64,000 nt of DNA from Micromonospora_H sonneratiae (GTDB lineage: Bacteria > Actinomycetota > Actinomycetes > Mycobacteriales > Micromonosporaceae): positions 62,001 through 126,000 of the forward strand of contig NZ_JBHTMP010000016.1 of assembly GCF_042679305.1 (NCBI RefSeq), given 5' to 3'. The notes beneath the pieces were generated by a model. It worked only from the letters and a program-made list of their open reading frames with translations. It searched no databases and was not told the origin of the DNA. The translations under genes were made by a program, and so were the position numbers. Shown one piece after another: positions 17,025-24,385 of this stretch (position 1 is its first letter; every line of letters starts with the position of its first letter).

Positions 17025-17585
17025 TTATGCCGGGTGGCTGGCGTGCGTGCCGGGGGCGTAGCTCTCCTCGGCCCCGGCGAACGGCTTGGCGACGGCGGTG
17101 AACTGGATGGTGCCGCCGTCGGCCAGGGTCAGCGTCACACTCACCTCGTCACCGGCCTTGACCGGCTTGGCCAGCTTCATCAGCATCAGGTGGTCACCGC
17201 CGGGCTCCAGGGCGTGGCTGCCCCCGGCCTTGATGGTGAGGCCGTTGGCCTTCTGCTGCATGACCATCTTGCCGTCCTTCATGGCCATCTCGTGCAGTTC
17301 GACCGGCGACAGCGGGGATGTCGCCCCGGTGATCGTGATGTCGGAGGTACCGCCGTTGACCAGCATGCCGAACACCGCGGTCATCCCGGTGTCGGAGGCC
17401 TTGGCCCAGGCGTCCCGTACGGTGACACCGCCGGCCGGGGTGGTCGTCGAGGGGGTCACGTTCGGTCGGTCGTTCAACGGCGGATCCGCCGCACCGCATC
17501 CGGCGAGGCCGCCGAGCGCCAGGGCGGCGACCACCGCCAGGGACGCTCGTACGACGGCTGTCCGGCCGGTGACCAGGTGCGACAC
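17025..17585 (-). CDS. PCu(A)C-family copper chaperone lipoprotein
   Basis: 186 residues from the GTG at 17585, which has GGAGAG upstream; a far longer frame exists but is not coding-like. The signal ends in a lipobox LGGLAGC with lipidated Cys30. The copper-binding pattern H-x-M ... M ... H-x-M is visible: LHEMAMKDGKMVMQ and, about 25 residues later, DHLMLMKL. The protein should sit outside the membrane, bind Cu(I) and hand it to cuproproteins such as the CuA site of cytochrome oxidase. It heads the operon with DyP, CopC and CopD-CtaG. There is no Sco homologue in the operon. Confidence 0.92.
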   Translation of the reverse strand: MSHLVTGRTAVVRASLAVVAALALGGLAGCGAADPPLNDRPNVTPSTTTPAGGVTVRDAWAKASDTGMTAVFGMLVNGGTSDITITGATSPLSPVELHEMAMKDGKMVMQQKANGLTIKAGGSHALEPGGDHLMLMKLAKPVKAGDEVSVTLTLADGGTIQFTAVAKPFAGAEESYAPGTHASHPA

Positions 17586-17871
17586 GGTGCTCTCCGTTCC
17601 CTCGGGTGACGTGCTGCCTGTTGGTCGGCCCGAGCGGCGGGGAAGTTCCCGACAGGCTCGCCCGATCTGGTCAGAAGGGTGTGCTTTCCGACACCTTCCC
17701 GACGGGCTATGGTCAGCCGGGTGCCCTGCTGTCGATGGATGGTGGCGGAGTTTCGCCGAAATGTGACGCCTGCGGGCTGATCGAGGGCCGGTGTCCCAGG
17801 TCAGGTGCCGACAGTTTCGCGCAAGACGAGCACTGACGATTGAGGCGGAAAACCCGCATCGGTGGCCGACT

Positions 17872-18336
17872 ATGTTATTGGCGGGTGCGCGTGGCAACCG
17901 GCACCTGAGGGCCGTTTCGTGCCGCCCTGTGGGGGCGGCAGCGACCGACGTGTGGCACAGTGCCCGGTCGGGGTTTGCGCGGCTGCTGGGGCGTGGCGAC
18001 TCCGATCGTGAAGCGGTTGCGGTTCGGCGGCTGGATGCGTTGGCCGCGGAGGTGGCACAGGCGTCGCCGGCCGAGCATGAGGCGGTACGACAGCGCCTGC
18101 TGTCGATCTGGCAGACCCGTCTGATCGACCTGGTCGAGGAGGACCCGACCGCGGCCGAGACGTTGCGCAGTTTGCGTGACGAGTTGCGATCGCGGCTGCC
18201 CGTGGCCCAACAGCAGTGGGTGCAGACCATCACCTCGTCGGCGTCCGGAGCCACCGCCCAAGGGGTGATGTTCGGCAACATCATCAATCACCCTGATCGC
18301 AACGCTGACCAGCCGACGGGTGAGGCGCGGCCGTAG
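17872..18336 (+). CDS. Conserved hypothetical protein, probable partner of a lost STAND-type gene
   Basis: About 154 residues from the ATG at 17872 (GGTGG upstream); the start could also be the GTG near 17929. The central part TDVWHSARSGFARLLGRGD followed by a helical LDALAAEVAQASPAEHEAV and the end SGATAQGVMFGNIINH resemble small proteins that I recall next to large NTPase/TPR genes in actinomycetes. Its stop touches the GTG of the next short frame (TAGTGAG at 18334). Function is unknown. The neighbour appears truncated, so this gene may be an orphan. Confidence 0.6.
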   Translation: MLLAGARGNRHLRAVSCRPVGAAATDVWHSARSGFARLLGRGDSDREAVAVRRLDALAAEVAQASPAEHEAVRQRLLSIWQTRLIDLVEEDPTAAETLRSLRDELRSRLPVAQQQWVQTITSSASGATAQGVMFGNIINHPDRNADQPTGEARP

Positions 18337-18413
18337 TGAGCGAGCTGCCCGAGGCAGTGATGCGGCAGGTCACCGCCGTGTCCGGGTTCGCCTGTCGACA
18401 TCTCCGTACCTGA
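18336..18413 (+). pseudogene. 5' stump of a probable STAND/NTPase-TPR gene
   Basis: A GTG overlapping the upstream stop opens a 25-residue frame, VSELPEAVMRQVTAVSGF then ACRHLRT and a stop. The first 18 residues look like the N-terminus of large actinobacterial ATP-binding/TPR proteins as I remember them (SGFAYG in intact copies). After this the frame is lost. From about 18397 another frame with strong GC3 bias (DISVPEAVEAILPVGPYVAL) runs for about 45 codons without a start, which suggests fused debris of deleted genes. Confidence 0.4.
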
Positions 18414-18526
18414 GGCCGTCGAAGCGATCTTGCCCGTCGGTCCATACGTCGCCCTCGACATCGGAGCCGCCGCCATCGGCCTCGACCGCCGGACTGAGGC
18501 CATCAGTGGACGCCACAATCATCCGC

Positions 18527-19177
18527 ATGACCGAACCCGACTACCTGACCACCACCCGTACGGCCTACGACACGGTGGCCGTCGACTACGCCCGACTTGC
18601 TGCCGCTGAACTCGACATGCGCCCGCTGGAGCGCGGGATGCTGGCTGCCTTCGCCGAGATCGTGCGGGCCGCCGGGAACGGGCCGGTCGCTGACATCGGC
18701 TGCGGTCCCGGACGGTTGACGGTGTACCTGGACCGGCTGGGGCTGTCCACGTTCGGCATCGACCTGTCCTCGAAGATGATCGAGGTGGCCCGGCAGACGT
18801 ACCCGAACCTGCGGTTCAGCGAGGGGTCGATGACCGAGATGGACCTCGAGGACGGTGAACTCGGTGGCATCGTCGCCTGGTACTCGATCATCCACACGCC
18901 GCCGGAGTTGTTGCCGGTGGTGTTCGCCGAGTTCCATCGCACCCTGGCACCGGGCGGCCACCTGCTGATGGCCTTCCAGGTAGGCAACGAGCGTCTGCGT
19001 GTGGAGCAGGCGTACGGCCATGAGGTGTCCTGCGACGCCTACCGGTTGCCGCCCGACCTGATCGCCGAACTGCTCAACCAGGCCGGGTTCGTGGTGAGCG
19101 CCCGGCTGGAGCGGGAGGCGGGTGAGCGGGAGCGGACTCCGCAGGCATGTCTCCTGGCCCGCAAGCCCGAACGCTGA
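18527..19177 (+). CDS. Class I SAM-dependent methyltransferase
   Basis: 216 residues from the ATG at 18527; homologues typically start with TTRTAYDTVAVDYA at this point, and the upstream open frame is not family-like. Motif I is VADIGCGPGRLTVYL, motif II FGIDLSSKMIEVAR, with GGIVAWYSIIHTPPELL and LAPGGHLLMAFQVG completing the Methyltransf_25 fold. It is a small-molecule methyltransferase with unknown acceptor. No operon partner is evident: upstream is gene debris and downstream the tandem-repeat element. Confidence 0.85.
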   Translation: MTEPDYLTTTRTAYDTVAVDYARLAAAELDMRPLERGMLAAFAEIVRAAGNGPVADIGCGPGRLTVYLDRLGLSTFGIDLSSKMIEVARQTYPNLRFSEGSMTEMDLEDGELGGIVAWYSIIHTPPELLPVVFAEFHRTLAPGGHLLMAFQVGNERLRVEQAYGHEVSCDAYRLPPDLIAELLNQAGFVVSARLEREAGERERTPQACLLARKPER

Positions 19178-19218
19178 ATTTCTTTCGTCTCCATTGCCGG
19201 TAGGGGTGGTCCTTCGTC

Positions 19219-19466
19219 AGGCTGTCGAGCTGGGTGCGTAAACGGGGCAATCACCATGGCATTTGTTGGAGCCAGTGGAAGTCCGTTGGAGTCAGCGGAA
19301 GTCCGTTGGAGTCAGTGGAAGTCCGTTGGAGTCAGTGGAAGTCCGTTGGAGTCAGTGGAAGTCCGTTGGAGTCAGCGGAAGTCCGTTGGAGTCAGCGGAA
19401 GTCGGATGAAGCCGGCGGAAGTCGGATGAAGCCGGCGGGAGCGCAGGCGGGGCAGCTCGACAGCCT
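19219..19466. repeat. Inverted-repeat element enclosing a 20-bp x 9 tandem array
   Basis: AGGCTGTCGAGCTG (19219-19232) is mirrored perfectly by 19453-19466. Inside, 19265-19444 holds nine head-to-tail 20-bp units; the consensus is GTTGGAGTCAGTGGAAGTCC, with the last two units diverged to GATGAAGCCGGCGGAAGTCG. The unit is not a multiple of three, so the 83-codon frame running through it is not a real gene. The same outer arms occur in the element at 32343-32449. This element occupies most of the 351-base gap 19178-19528, and I see no gene in that gap. Confidence 0.85.
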
Positions 19467-19528
19467 CCGCAACAGGAATCCCTGACCGCCGGGAAGCCTC
19501 CTGGGTGCGGTCTGGCGTCAACAACGGT

Positions 19529-19702
19529 TCACAAACCGGTGGTGGTGTGCCGGTGGTGGCGGGGTATCCAGCCGAGGAAGCGTTGGTGGAGGGCACCGAG
19601 GTGGGGGAGGGTGAGGCGGGCTGGTCCGCAGGGCCAGGGGTGGGCGCAGGTGCGGCAGAGCCAGAGGGGTGGGATGGGTTGGTGTCGGGGTTGGTGGGTC
19701 AT
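19529..19702 (-). CDS. Small WPC-motif hypothetical protein, possibly truncated
   Basis: A 57-residue protein from the ATG at 19702. PPLWLCRTCAHPWPCGPARLTL resembles a small family that I recall beside XRE-DUF5753 regulators in Micromonospora and Streptomyces (WLCRxCGHPWPC; two pairs of Cys could bind metal). Its C-terminus (ALHQRFLGWIPRHHRHTTTGL) ends abruptly compared with what I remember. It is the third gene of the decayed minus-strand set divergent from the XRE remnant. Confidence 0.5.
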   Translation of the reverse strand: MTHQPRHQPIPPLWLCRTCAHPWPCGPARLTLPHLGALHQRFLGWIPRHHRHTTTGL

Positions 19703-19721
19703 GTGGGTTTGAGTGGTCGGG

Positions 19722-19884
19722 TTACTGCGCCGGGGAGGGTGAGGGGCGGAGTGAGCCGGTGCCGGCGGTGTAGTGGGTTTCGGGGATGGTGATGGTGTCG
19801 CCGGGTTGGACGAGGGCGCGGACCCGGGCGGTGAGTTCGCTGGCGGTTTGGTGGCACTGGGTTGCTGTTGGCTGGTGTGGTCAT
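19722..19884 (-). pseudogene. Frameshifted remnant of a small actinobacterial protein
   Basis: An ATG at 19884, overlapping the preceding stop, opens frame one (MTTPANSNPVPPN), which soon reads low-complexity Arg/His/Pro. From about 19850 the GC3-biased, protein-like frame is a different one: ASELTARVRALVQPGDTIT then IPETHYTAGTGSLRP and a stop at 19722. Joining the two requires a frameshift near 19855. The second frame has no start of its own, so the gene appears broken and also shortened at its C-terminus. Confidence 0.5.
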
Positions 19885-20087
19885 GGGATCGCCCGCCGGT
19901 TGGACGGACGCCGGTGGGGTGTCGGCTTGTCGGGGGTGGGGGTGCTGTCTCCGGCCGGTGTGGTGTCGGGGTCGTCGGCCGGTAGCGTCTTCGGTTCGAC
20001 GGCGTCGCCCGGTTCCGGCTCGGTGGCCGGGTCCGGCTCGGGACGGCGTACGGGATAGGGAATCTGCTCGAAGTCGCCACTGAACAT
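19881..20087 (-). CDS. Small acidic hypothetical protein divergent from the XRE remnant
   Basis: A 68-residue protein from the ATG at 20087, with a good ribosome binding site (AGGAG, eight bases upstream). The N-terminus MFSGDFEQIPYPVRRPEPDP is followed by acidic, Pro-rich sequence; the last 15 residues turn basic (PHRRPSNRRAIP). No domain is recognisable. It is first in the set of three small minus-strand genes divergent from the XRE regulator, and its stop overlaps the start of the frameshifted second gene. Confidence 0.5.
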   Translation of the reverse strand: MFSGDFEQIPYPVRRPEPDPATEPEPGDAVEPKTLPADDPDTTPAGDSTPTPDKPTPHRRPSNRRAIP

Positions 20088-20201
20088 CTGACCTGCTCCT
20101 TCGGTTTGTCGGGCGGCTGGTACCGGCCCCCTGTCGCCACTCTGGACGACAGCGCCCCGACAGGGGAGGATGCGAGGGCTCGCTACCAAACGTGTTTGCG
20201 T

Positions 20202-20220
20202 ACTTACAGGCAAGGTAAGT
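20202..20220. promoter_or_regulatory. Dyad immediately upstream of the XRE remnant
   Basis: ACTTAC (20202-20207) mirrors GTAAGT (20215-20220) over a 7-base centre and ends two bases before the ATG at 20223. It is a likely autoregulatory operator for the HTH protein. No ribosome binding site other than this stretch (AAGG) is present. Confidence 0.4.
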
Positions 20221-20222
20221 GG

Positions 20223-20642
20223 ATGAACTTCGACATGTGGATTCGAGCCCTGAAGGCCGCCCGGGCCAGCGCGGGGGTGTCCCAGGAGGCGCTGGCCGGT
20301 CTGATCAAGTGGAGCCCGTCCACCATCACTGCGATCGAGATCGGCCGGCGTCGGCAGACCATGGACTTCGCGGGGGCGGCGGATCGGGCGCTGGACACCG
20401 GTGGCCTGCTGGTCGAGCTGTTGATAATGGCCGACCAGCAGCACTCGCCGGCCTGGTTCGCGCCGTGGCGGACCGTCGAGACGACCGCGACCCGGCTGCG
20501 GACCTTTGAGCCGCTGCTGGTACCGGGGCTGCTCCAGACCGAGGACTACGCCCGCGTACGGGACACCAAGGATCGGGATGGCGGCACGCTGGCGTTCGCC
20601 CCGGCGGCGTGGCGGGCGTGCATCGGCCAGCTTCGACCCTGA
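20223..20642 (+). pseudogene. XRE-DUF5753 regulator fused by deletion to a DUF397 C-terminus
   Basis: A 139-residue frame. Residues 1-65 are an XRE HTH (WIRALKAARASAGVSQEALAG, then WSPSTITAIEIGRRRQTM), followed by the start of a DUF5753 domain (SPAWFAPWRTVETTATRLRT, PLLVPGLLQTEDYAR). That domain normally continues for some 150 residues. Here it jumps directly into VRDTKDRDGGTLAFAPAAW, the C-terminal signature of DUF397 proteins, which are normally encoded by the next gene. The simplest reading is an in-frame deletion that joined two neighbouring genes. DNA binding may survive. Confidence 0.7.
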
Positions 20643-20660
20643 CCGGTTTCTGACCCTTTC

Positions 20661-20688
20661 CTGACAGACGCTCGCCGACTCGTATTCT
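20661..20688 (+). promoter_or_regulatory. Candidate sigma-70 type promoter of htpG
   Basis: CTGACA (20661-20666) and TATTCT (20683-20688) are separated by 16 bases. Transcription would begin near 20695, leaving about 28 bases before the GTG at 20723. No HspR (HAIR) or CIRCE element is visible. Confidence 0.5.
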
Positions 20689-20722
20689 TGTCGACGGTAT
20701 GTCTGTCTCAGAGGGAGTCGGA

Positions 20723-22636
20723 GTGAGCAATCGGGTAGAAACGCTGGAGTTCCAGGCTGAAACGCGCCAACTGTTGCAGTTGATGGTGCATTCGATCTAC
20801 TCCAACAAAGACATCTTCCTGCGGGAACTCATTTCCAACGCCTCGGATGCCCTGGACAAGCTGCGTCTTGAGTCGCTCATCGACAAGGACCTCCAGGTCG
20901 ACACCTCCGACCTGCACATCGCCATCGAGGTCGACAAGGAGGAGCGGACGCTCACCGTACGCGACAACGGCATCGGCATGTCCCGTGACGACGTCGTCCG
21001 CCTGATCGGCACGATCGCCAAGTCGGGTACGGCCGAACTGCTCCAGAAGATGAAGGAGTCCAAGGACGCGGCGGCGTCCCAGGAGCTCATCGGGCAGTTC
21101 GGGGTGGGCTTCTACTCGACGTTCATGGTGGCGGACCGGGTCATCCTGCGGACCCGGCGGGCCGGCGAGGAGGGGGGCACCCGCTGGGAGTCCACCGGTG
21201 AGGGCACCTACGTCGTCGAGGACGTCGAGGACCTTCCGCAGGGCACCTCGGTCACCCTGTACCTGAAGCCGGAGGACGCCGAGGACCAGCTCTTCGACTA
21301 TGCGGCCGAGTGGAAGATCAGGGAGATCGTCAAGCGGTACTCCGATTTCATCGCGTGGCCGATCCGGATGACGACGGAGCGCACCGACGAGGCCGGGGCG
21401 ACGACGCAGGACGTACAGACGCTCAACTCGATGAAGGCGCTCTGGGCGCGGGCCCGCAACGAGGTCGAGCAGGCTGAGTACAACGAGTTCTACAAGCACA
21501 TCAGTCACGACTGGAGCGACCCGCTCGAAACCATCCACATGAAGGCGGAGGGGACCTTCGAGTACGAGGCGCTGCTGTTCGTCCCGAACCACGCGCCGTT
21601 CGACCTCTTCATGCGTGAGGGCAAGCGCGGCGTGCAGCTCTACGTCAAGCGCGTCTTCATCATGGACGACTGCGAAGCGCTCATGCCGAACTACCTTCGC
21701 TTCGTCAAGGGTGTCGTCGACGCACACGACCTGTCACTCAACATCTCCCGCGAGATCCTCCAGCAGGACCGGCAGATCCAGGCCGTACGTCGCCGGCTGG
21801 TCAAGAAGGTGCTCTCGACGGTCAAGGAGATGCAGGCCGAGCACGCCGACCGCTATCGGACCTTCTGGACCGAGTTCGGTCGGGCGGTCAAGGAGGGCCT
21901 GGTCGAGGACGTCGACAACCGGGAACTGCTTCTGGACATCATCTCGGTCGCCTCGACGCACGACGCGAACGAGCCGACGACGCTGCGCCAGTACGTCGAG
22001 CGCATGAAGGATGGCCAGAAGGACATCTACTACATGACCGGCGAGTCCCGGGCGATGATCGAGAACTCGCCGCACATCGAGGCGTTCCGCGCCAAGGGCT
22101 ACGAGGTGCTGGTCCTGACCGACCCGATTGACGAGGTGTGGGTCGAGCAGATCGGTGCCTTCGACGGCAAGTCGTTGCAGTCCGTCGCCAAGGGTCAGGT
22201 CGACCTCGACAGCGAGGACGAGAAGGCGGACACCGAGCCCGAGCGGGAGCAGCAGAAGAAGGACTTCGCTCCGCTGCTGTCCTGGCTGACCGAGAAGCTG
22301 ACGGAGCAGGTGAAGGAGGTCCGGCTGTCGTCGCGGCTGACCACCTCGCCGGCCTGCATCGTGGGCGACGCGCACGACATGACGCCGACCCTGGAGAAGA
22401 TGTACCGGGCGATGGGTCAGGAGATGCCGCAGGTCAAGCGCATCCTCGAACTGAACCCGACCCATCCGTTGGTGACCGGACTGCGCAAGGCGCACGAGCA
22501 GGCACCGGCTGACGAGACGCTGGCCGAGACCGCCGAGCTGCTGTACGGCATGGCGCTGCTGGCCGAGGGCGGAGAGCTGAGCGACCCGTCCCGCTTCACC
22601 CGACTGCTGGCCGATCGGCTGGCCCGCAGCCTGTAG
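20723..22636 (+). CDS. htpG: Molecular chaperone HtpG (Hsp90)
   Basis: 637 residues from the GTG at 20723, chosen for its GGGAG ribosome binding site and because HtpG proteins begin close to RVETLEFQAE; an ATG at 20699 is possible. The GHKL ATPase domain shows FLRELISNASDALDKLR, VRDNGIGM and a GQFGVGFYSTFMVAD lid region. The middle domain has the catalytic-loop arginine in SLNISREILQQ. The C-terminal dimerisation domain is present (RILELNPTHPLV). It is a cytosolic ATP-dependent protein-folding chaperone. It is monocistronic, ending before a strong terminator. Confidence 0.97.
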   Translation: MSNRVETLEFQAETRQLLQLMVHSIYSNKDIFLRELISNASDALDKLRLESLIDKDLQVDTSDLHIAIEVDKEERTLTVRDNGIGMSRDDVVRLIGTIAKSGTAELLQKMKESKDAAASQELIGQFGVGFYSTFMVADRVILRTRRAGEEGGTRWESTGEGTYVVEDVEDLPQGTSVTLYLKPEDAEDQLFDYAAEWKIREIVKRYSDFIAWPIRMTTERTDEAGATTQDVQTLNSMKALWARARNEVEQAEYNEFYKHISHDWSDPLETIHMKAEGTFEYEALLFVPNHAPFDLFMREGKRGVQLYVKRVFIMDDCEALMPNYLRFVKGVVDAHDLSLNISREILQQDRQIQAVRRRLVKKVLSTVKEMQAEHADRYRTFWTEFGRAVKEGLVEDVDNRELLLDIISVASTHDANEPTTLRQYVERMKDGQKDIYYMTGESRAMIENSPHIEAFRAKGYEVLVLTDPIDEVWVEQIGAFDGKSLQSVAKGQVDLDSEDEKADTEPEREQQKKDFAPLLSWLTEKLTEQVKEVRLSSRLTTSPACIVGDAHDMTPTLEKMYRAMGQEMPQVKRILELNPTHPLVTGLRKAHEQAPADETLAETAELLYGMALLAEGGELSDPSRFTRLLADRLARSL

Positions 22637-22664
22637 CAGGAGTCGCGACCGACGCTGGTCGAGC

Positions 22665-22709
22665 CGGGCCGGGCTGCCGGGGGATGTCTACCCTCGGCAA
22701 CCCGGCCCG
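22665..22709. terminator. GC-rich bidirectional terminator after htpG
   Basis: CGGGCCGGGCTGCCG (22665-22679) pairs with CGGCAACCCGGCCCG (22695-22709) at 14 of 15 positions over a 15-base loop, between the convergent htpG and ABC permease genes. Confidence 0.8.
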
Positions 22710-22744
22710 TTCGGTTGACGGGGGGTGTGCGGCACCCCGTTGAG

Positions 22745-24385
22745 CTATCCGCGTAGGTCGCGCCGCTGGTAGCCGAACGTGCCGAGCCCGGCCAGGGCGA
22801 TGGCCACGACCAGCATGACGGTGGTGGCCCGCCAGTCGGGTGGCAGCTGGGGGACCGGGGCGAGGTGGGCGAACGGGGACAGCCGACCGACCCAGGCGGG
22901 TGCGTCGGTGCTGTCGACGATCACCTGGAGGAGGAAGCCGCCGGCTCCGGGCAGGGCGCCGACGAGTGCGACCATGCGGGGTAGCCAGCCGAGTGCGAGT
23001 ACCGCTGCACCCAGGCAGAGAGCAGCGATGGGCAGCACGTTCATCGCGCCGGCCAGGGCGGCACCCGGTCCGAGGGGAGCGTCGACGGTGGCGGCACCCG
23101 CCCACGTGGTGAGTCCGGCGACGCCGACCAGAAGAAGGGTGCCACCGGCGGTGACGGCGACCTCGGTGGCCAGCAGCCGGGTACGGGTGACGGGCTGGGC
23201 GTAGACCAGGGTGAGCCGTCGGGTGGTCTCGTCGGCGGCGGTGGCGGCGATCCGGGTCGCGGCGAAGATGCCGGCGGGGATCGCCAGCAGGTTGAACATC
23301 GCGGCGGCGTATCCCTCGACGGACCCGAGGTGGGCGAACCCGGCCTGTGCCGCGAGGTCGGCGAACCGGGGGTTGTCGGCGAGGAACGCGGTCATCGACA
23401 CCGCGAGCAGCCCGATCAGCAGGTAGTAGGCGCCCATGCCGACGGCCCACCCGGTGAGTGGGCGGACGAGCCGGCGGGTGGCGAACCCGGGCACCGAGCG
23501 GAGCAGCCGCAGTCTGGGTGGGCGGCCCGTCGGGGTCGCCAGCCAGCCGCCGCGTACGTCCCGACGCCCGGCCACCAGCAGAGCCGCGCCGAGCAGGCCC
23601 ACGACGACGACCGCGAGTACGACCAACGGCAGGATCCGGTTCGCCGCGTACGGCTGGGCGAGCGCGACCAGCCCGAACGGTGACAGCCAGCGCAGCCAGG
23701 CGAGTGCGTCGATGCCGTCGCCGACCATCCGTAGCAGCAGCCCGACACCGAGCAGGCCGACCGCGGCACCGGTGGCCGCGGCTCGGGTGGGGAAGAGTTG
23801 CGCGGTCAACGTGCCGACGGCCGCGAAGTAGCCCCCGACCAGGGCGATGCCGACGCCGTGCAGCAACGCCCCCGCCGGTGCGGTGCCGACGGCGGAGAGG
23901 GAGCCTGCGGTGGCGAGACCCGCGACCAGCAACGTGCCGGTCAGGACGGCGGCGTGCCGGGCCACGATCGAGCGGACGGGGATCCGGCCGGCGGCCAGCA
24001 GGTCCCACCGGCCGCTGTCCTCCTCGCCCCGGGTGATGCGGGTGGCGGTGAGCAGTCCCCACACACCGGCGAGTACGCAGACGATGGTGCCGGTACGCCA
24101 TACGGTGAATCCGCCCGGATCGTCCAGGGCGACCGGCTGGCCGAAGAGCGTACGGATGGCCGGGTTCTCGGCCAGTGCGCTGAGGGCGGCGGCGTCCAGT
24201 GCGTCACCGACGGTGCTGGCGTAGGTGGCGGCCACCAGCGCGGAGATGCCGGCGGCCAGCGCGATGACGATCAGGCCTCCGCGCCGGATCTGCCGTACGG
24301 CGAGCCGGGTGACGGCCGCGCCGGCGACCCGGATGGCGGGTGGTTCGACGGGGGACCGGTCCAGGCGGGCGTCGATGGCGGTCAC
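22745..24385 (-). CDS. Large ABC-2 exporter permease, polyketide-antibiotic transporter type
   Basis: A 546-residue membrane protein with roughly 12 hydrophobic segments in two similar halves, the form annotated as polyketide-antibiotic ABC permease (TnrB3-like). The GTG at 24385 overlaps the ATPase stop (GTGA). Repeated loops EEDSGRWDLLAAGRIPVRS and ADETTRRLTLVYAQPVTRTR mark equivalent positions in the two halves, so this is a fused dimer. It works with the ATPase encoded just upstream. Confidence 0.88.
   Translation of the reverse strand: MTAIDARLDRSPVEPPAIRVAGAAVTRLAVRQIRRGGLIVIALAAGISALVAATYASTVGDALDAAALSALAENPAIRTLFGQPVALDDPGGFTVWRTGTIVCVLAGVWGLLTATRITRGEEDSGRWDLLAAGRIPVRSIVARHAAVLTGTLLVAGLATAGSLSAVGTAPAGALLHGVGIALVGGYFAAVGTLTAQLFPTRAAATGAAVGLLGVGLLLRMVGDGIDALAWLRWLSPFGLVALAQPYAANRILPLVVLAVVVVGLLGAALLVAGRRDVRGGWLATPTGRPPRLRLLRSVPGFATRRLVRPLTGWAVGMGAYYLLIGLLAVSMTAFLADNPRFADLAAQAGFAHLGSVEGYAAAMFNLLAIPAGIFAATRIAATAADETTRRLTLVYAQPVTRTRLLATEVAVTAGGTLLLVGVAGLTTWAGAATVDAPLGPGAALAGAMNVLPIAALCLGAAVLALGWLPRMVALVGALPGAGGFLLQVIVDSTDAPAWVGRLSPFAHLAPVPQLPPDWRATTVMLVVAIALAGLGTFGYQRRDLRG

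Noticed and set aside
19265..19444. Possible CRISPR array
   Set aside because: The repeats are directly adjacent, with no spacers between them and no cas genes nearby.
19234..19485. An 83-codon plus-strand frame across the 20-bp repeat
   Set aside because: The unit is 20 bp, so the frame changes with each copy and the peptide only repeats every 60 bases. There is no ribosome binding site or homology.
22596..24101. A 501-codon frame on the minus strand within the ABC permease
   Set aside because: Arg/Pro/His-rich shadow in another frame of a well-supported membrane protein gene.
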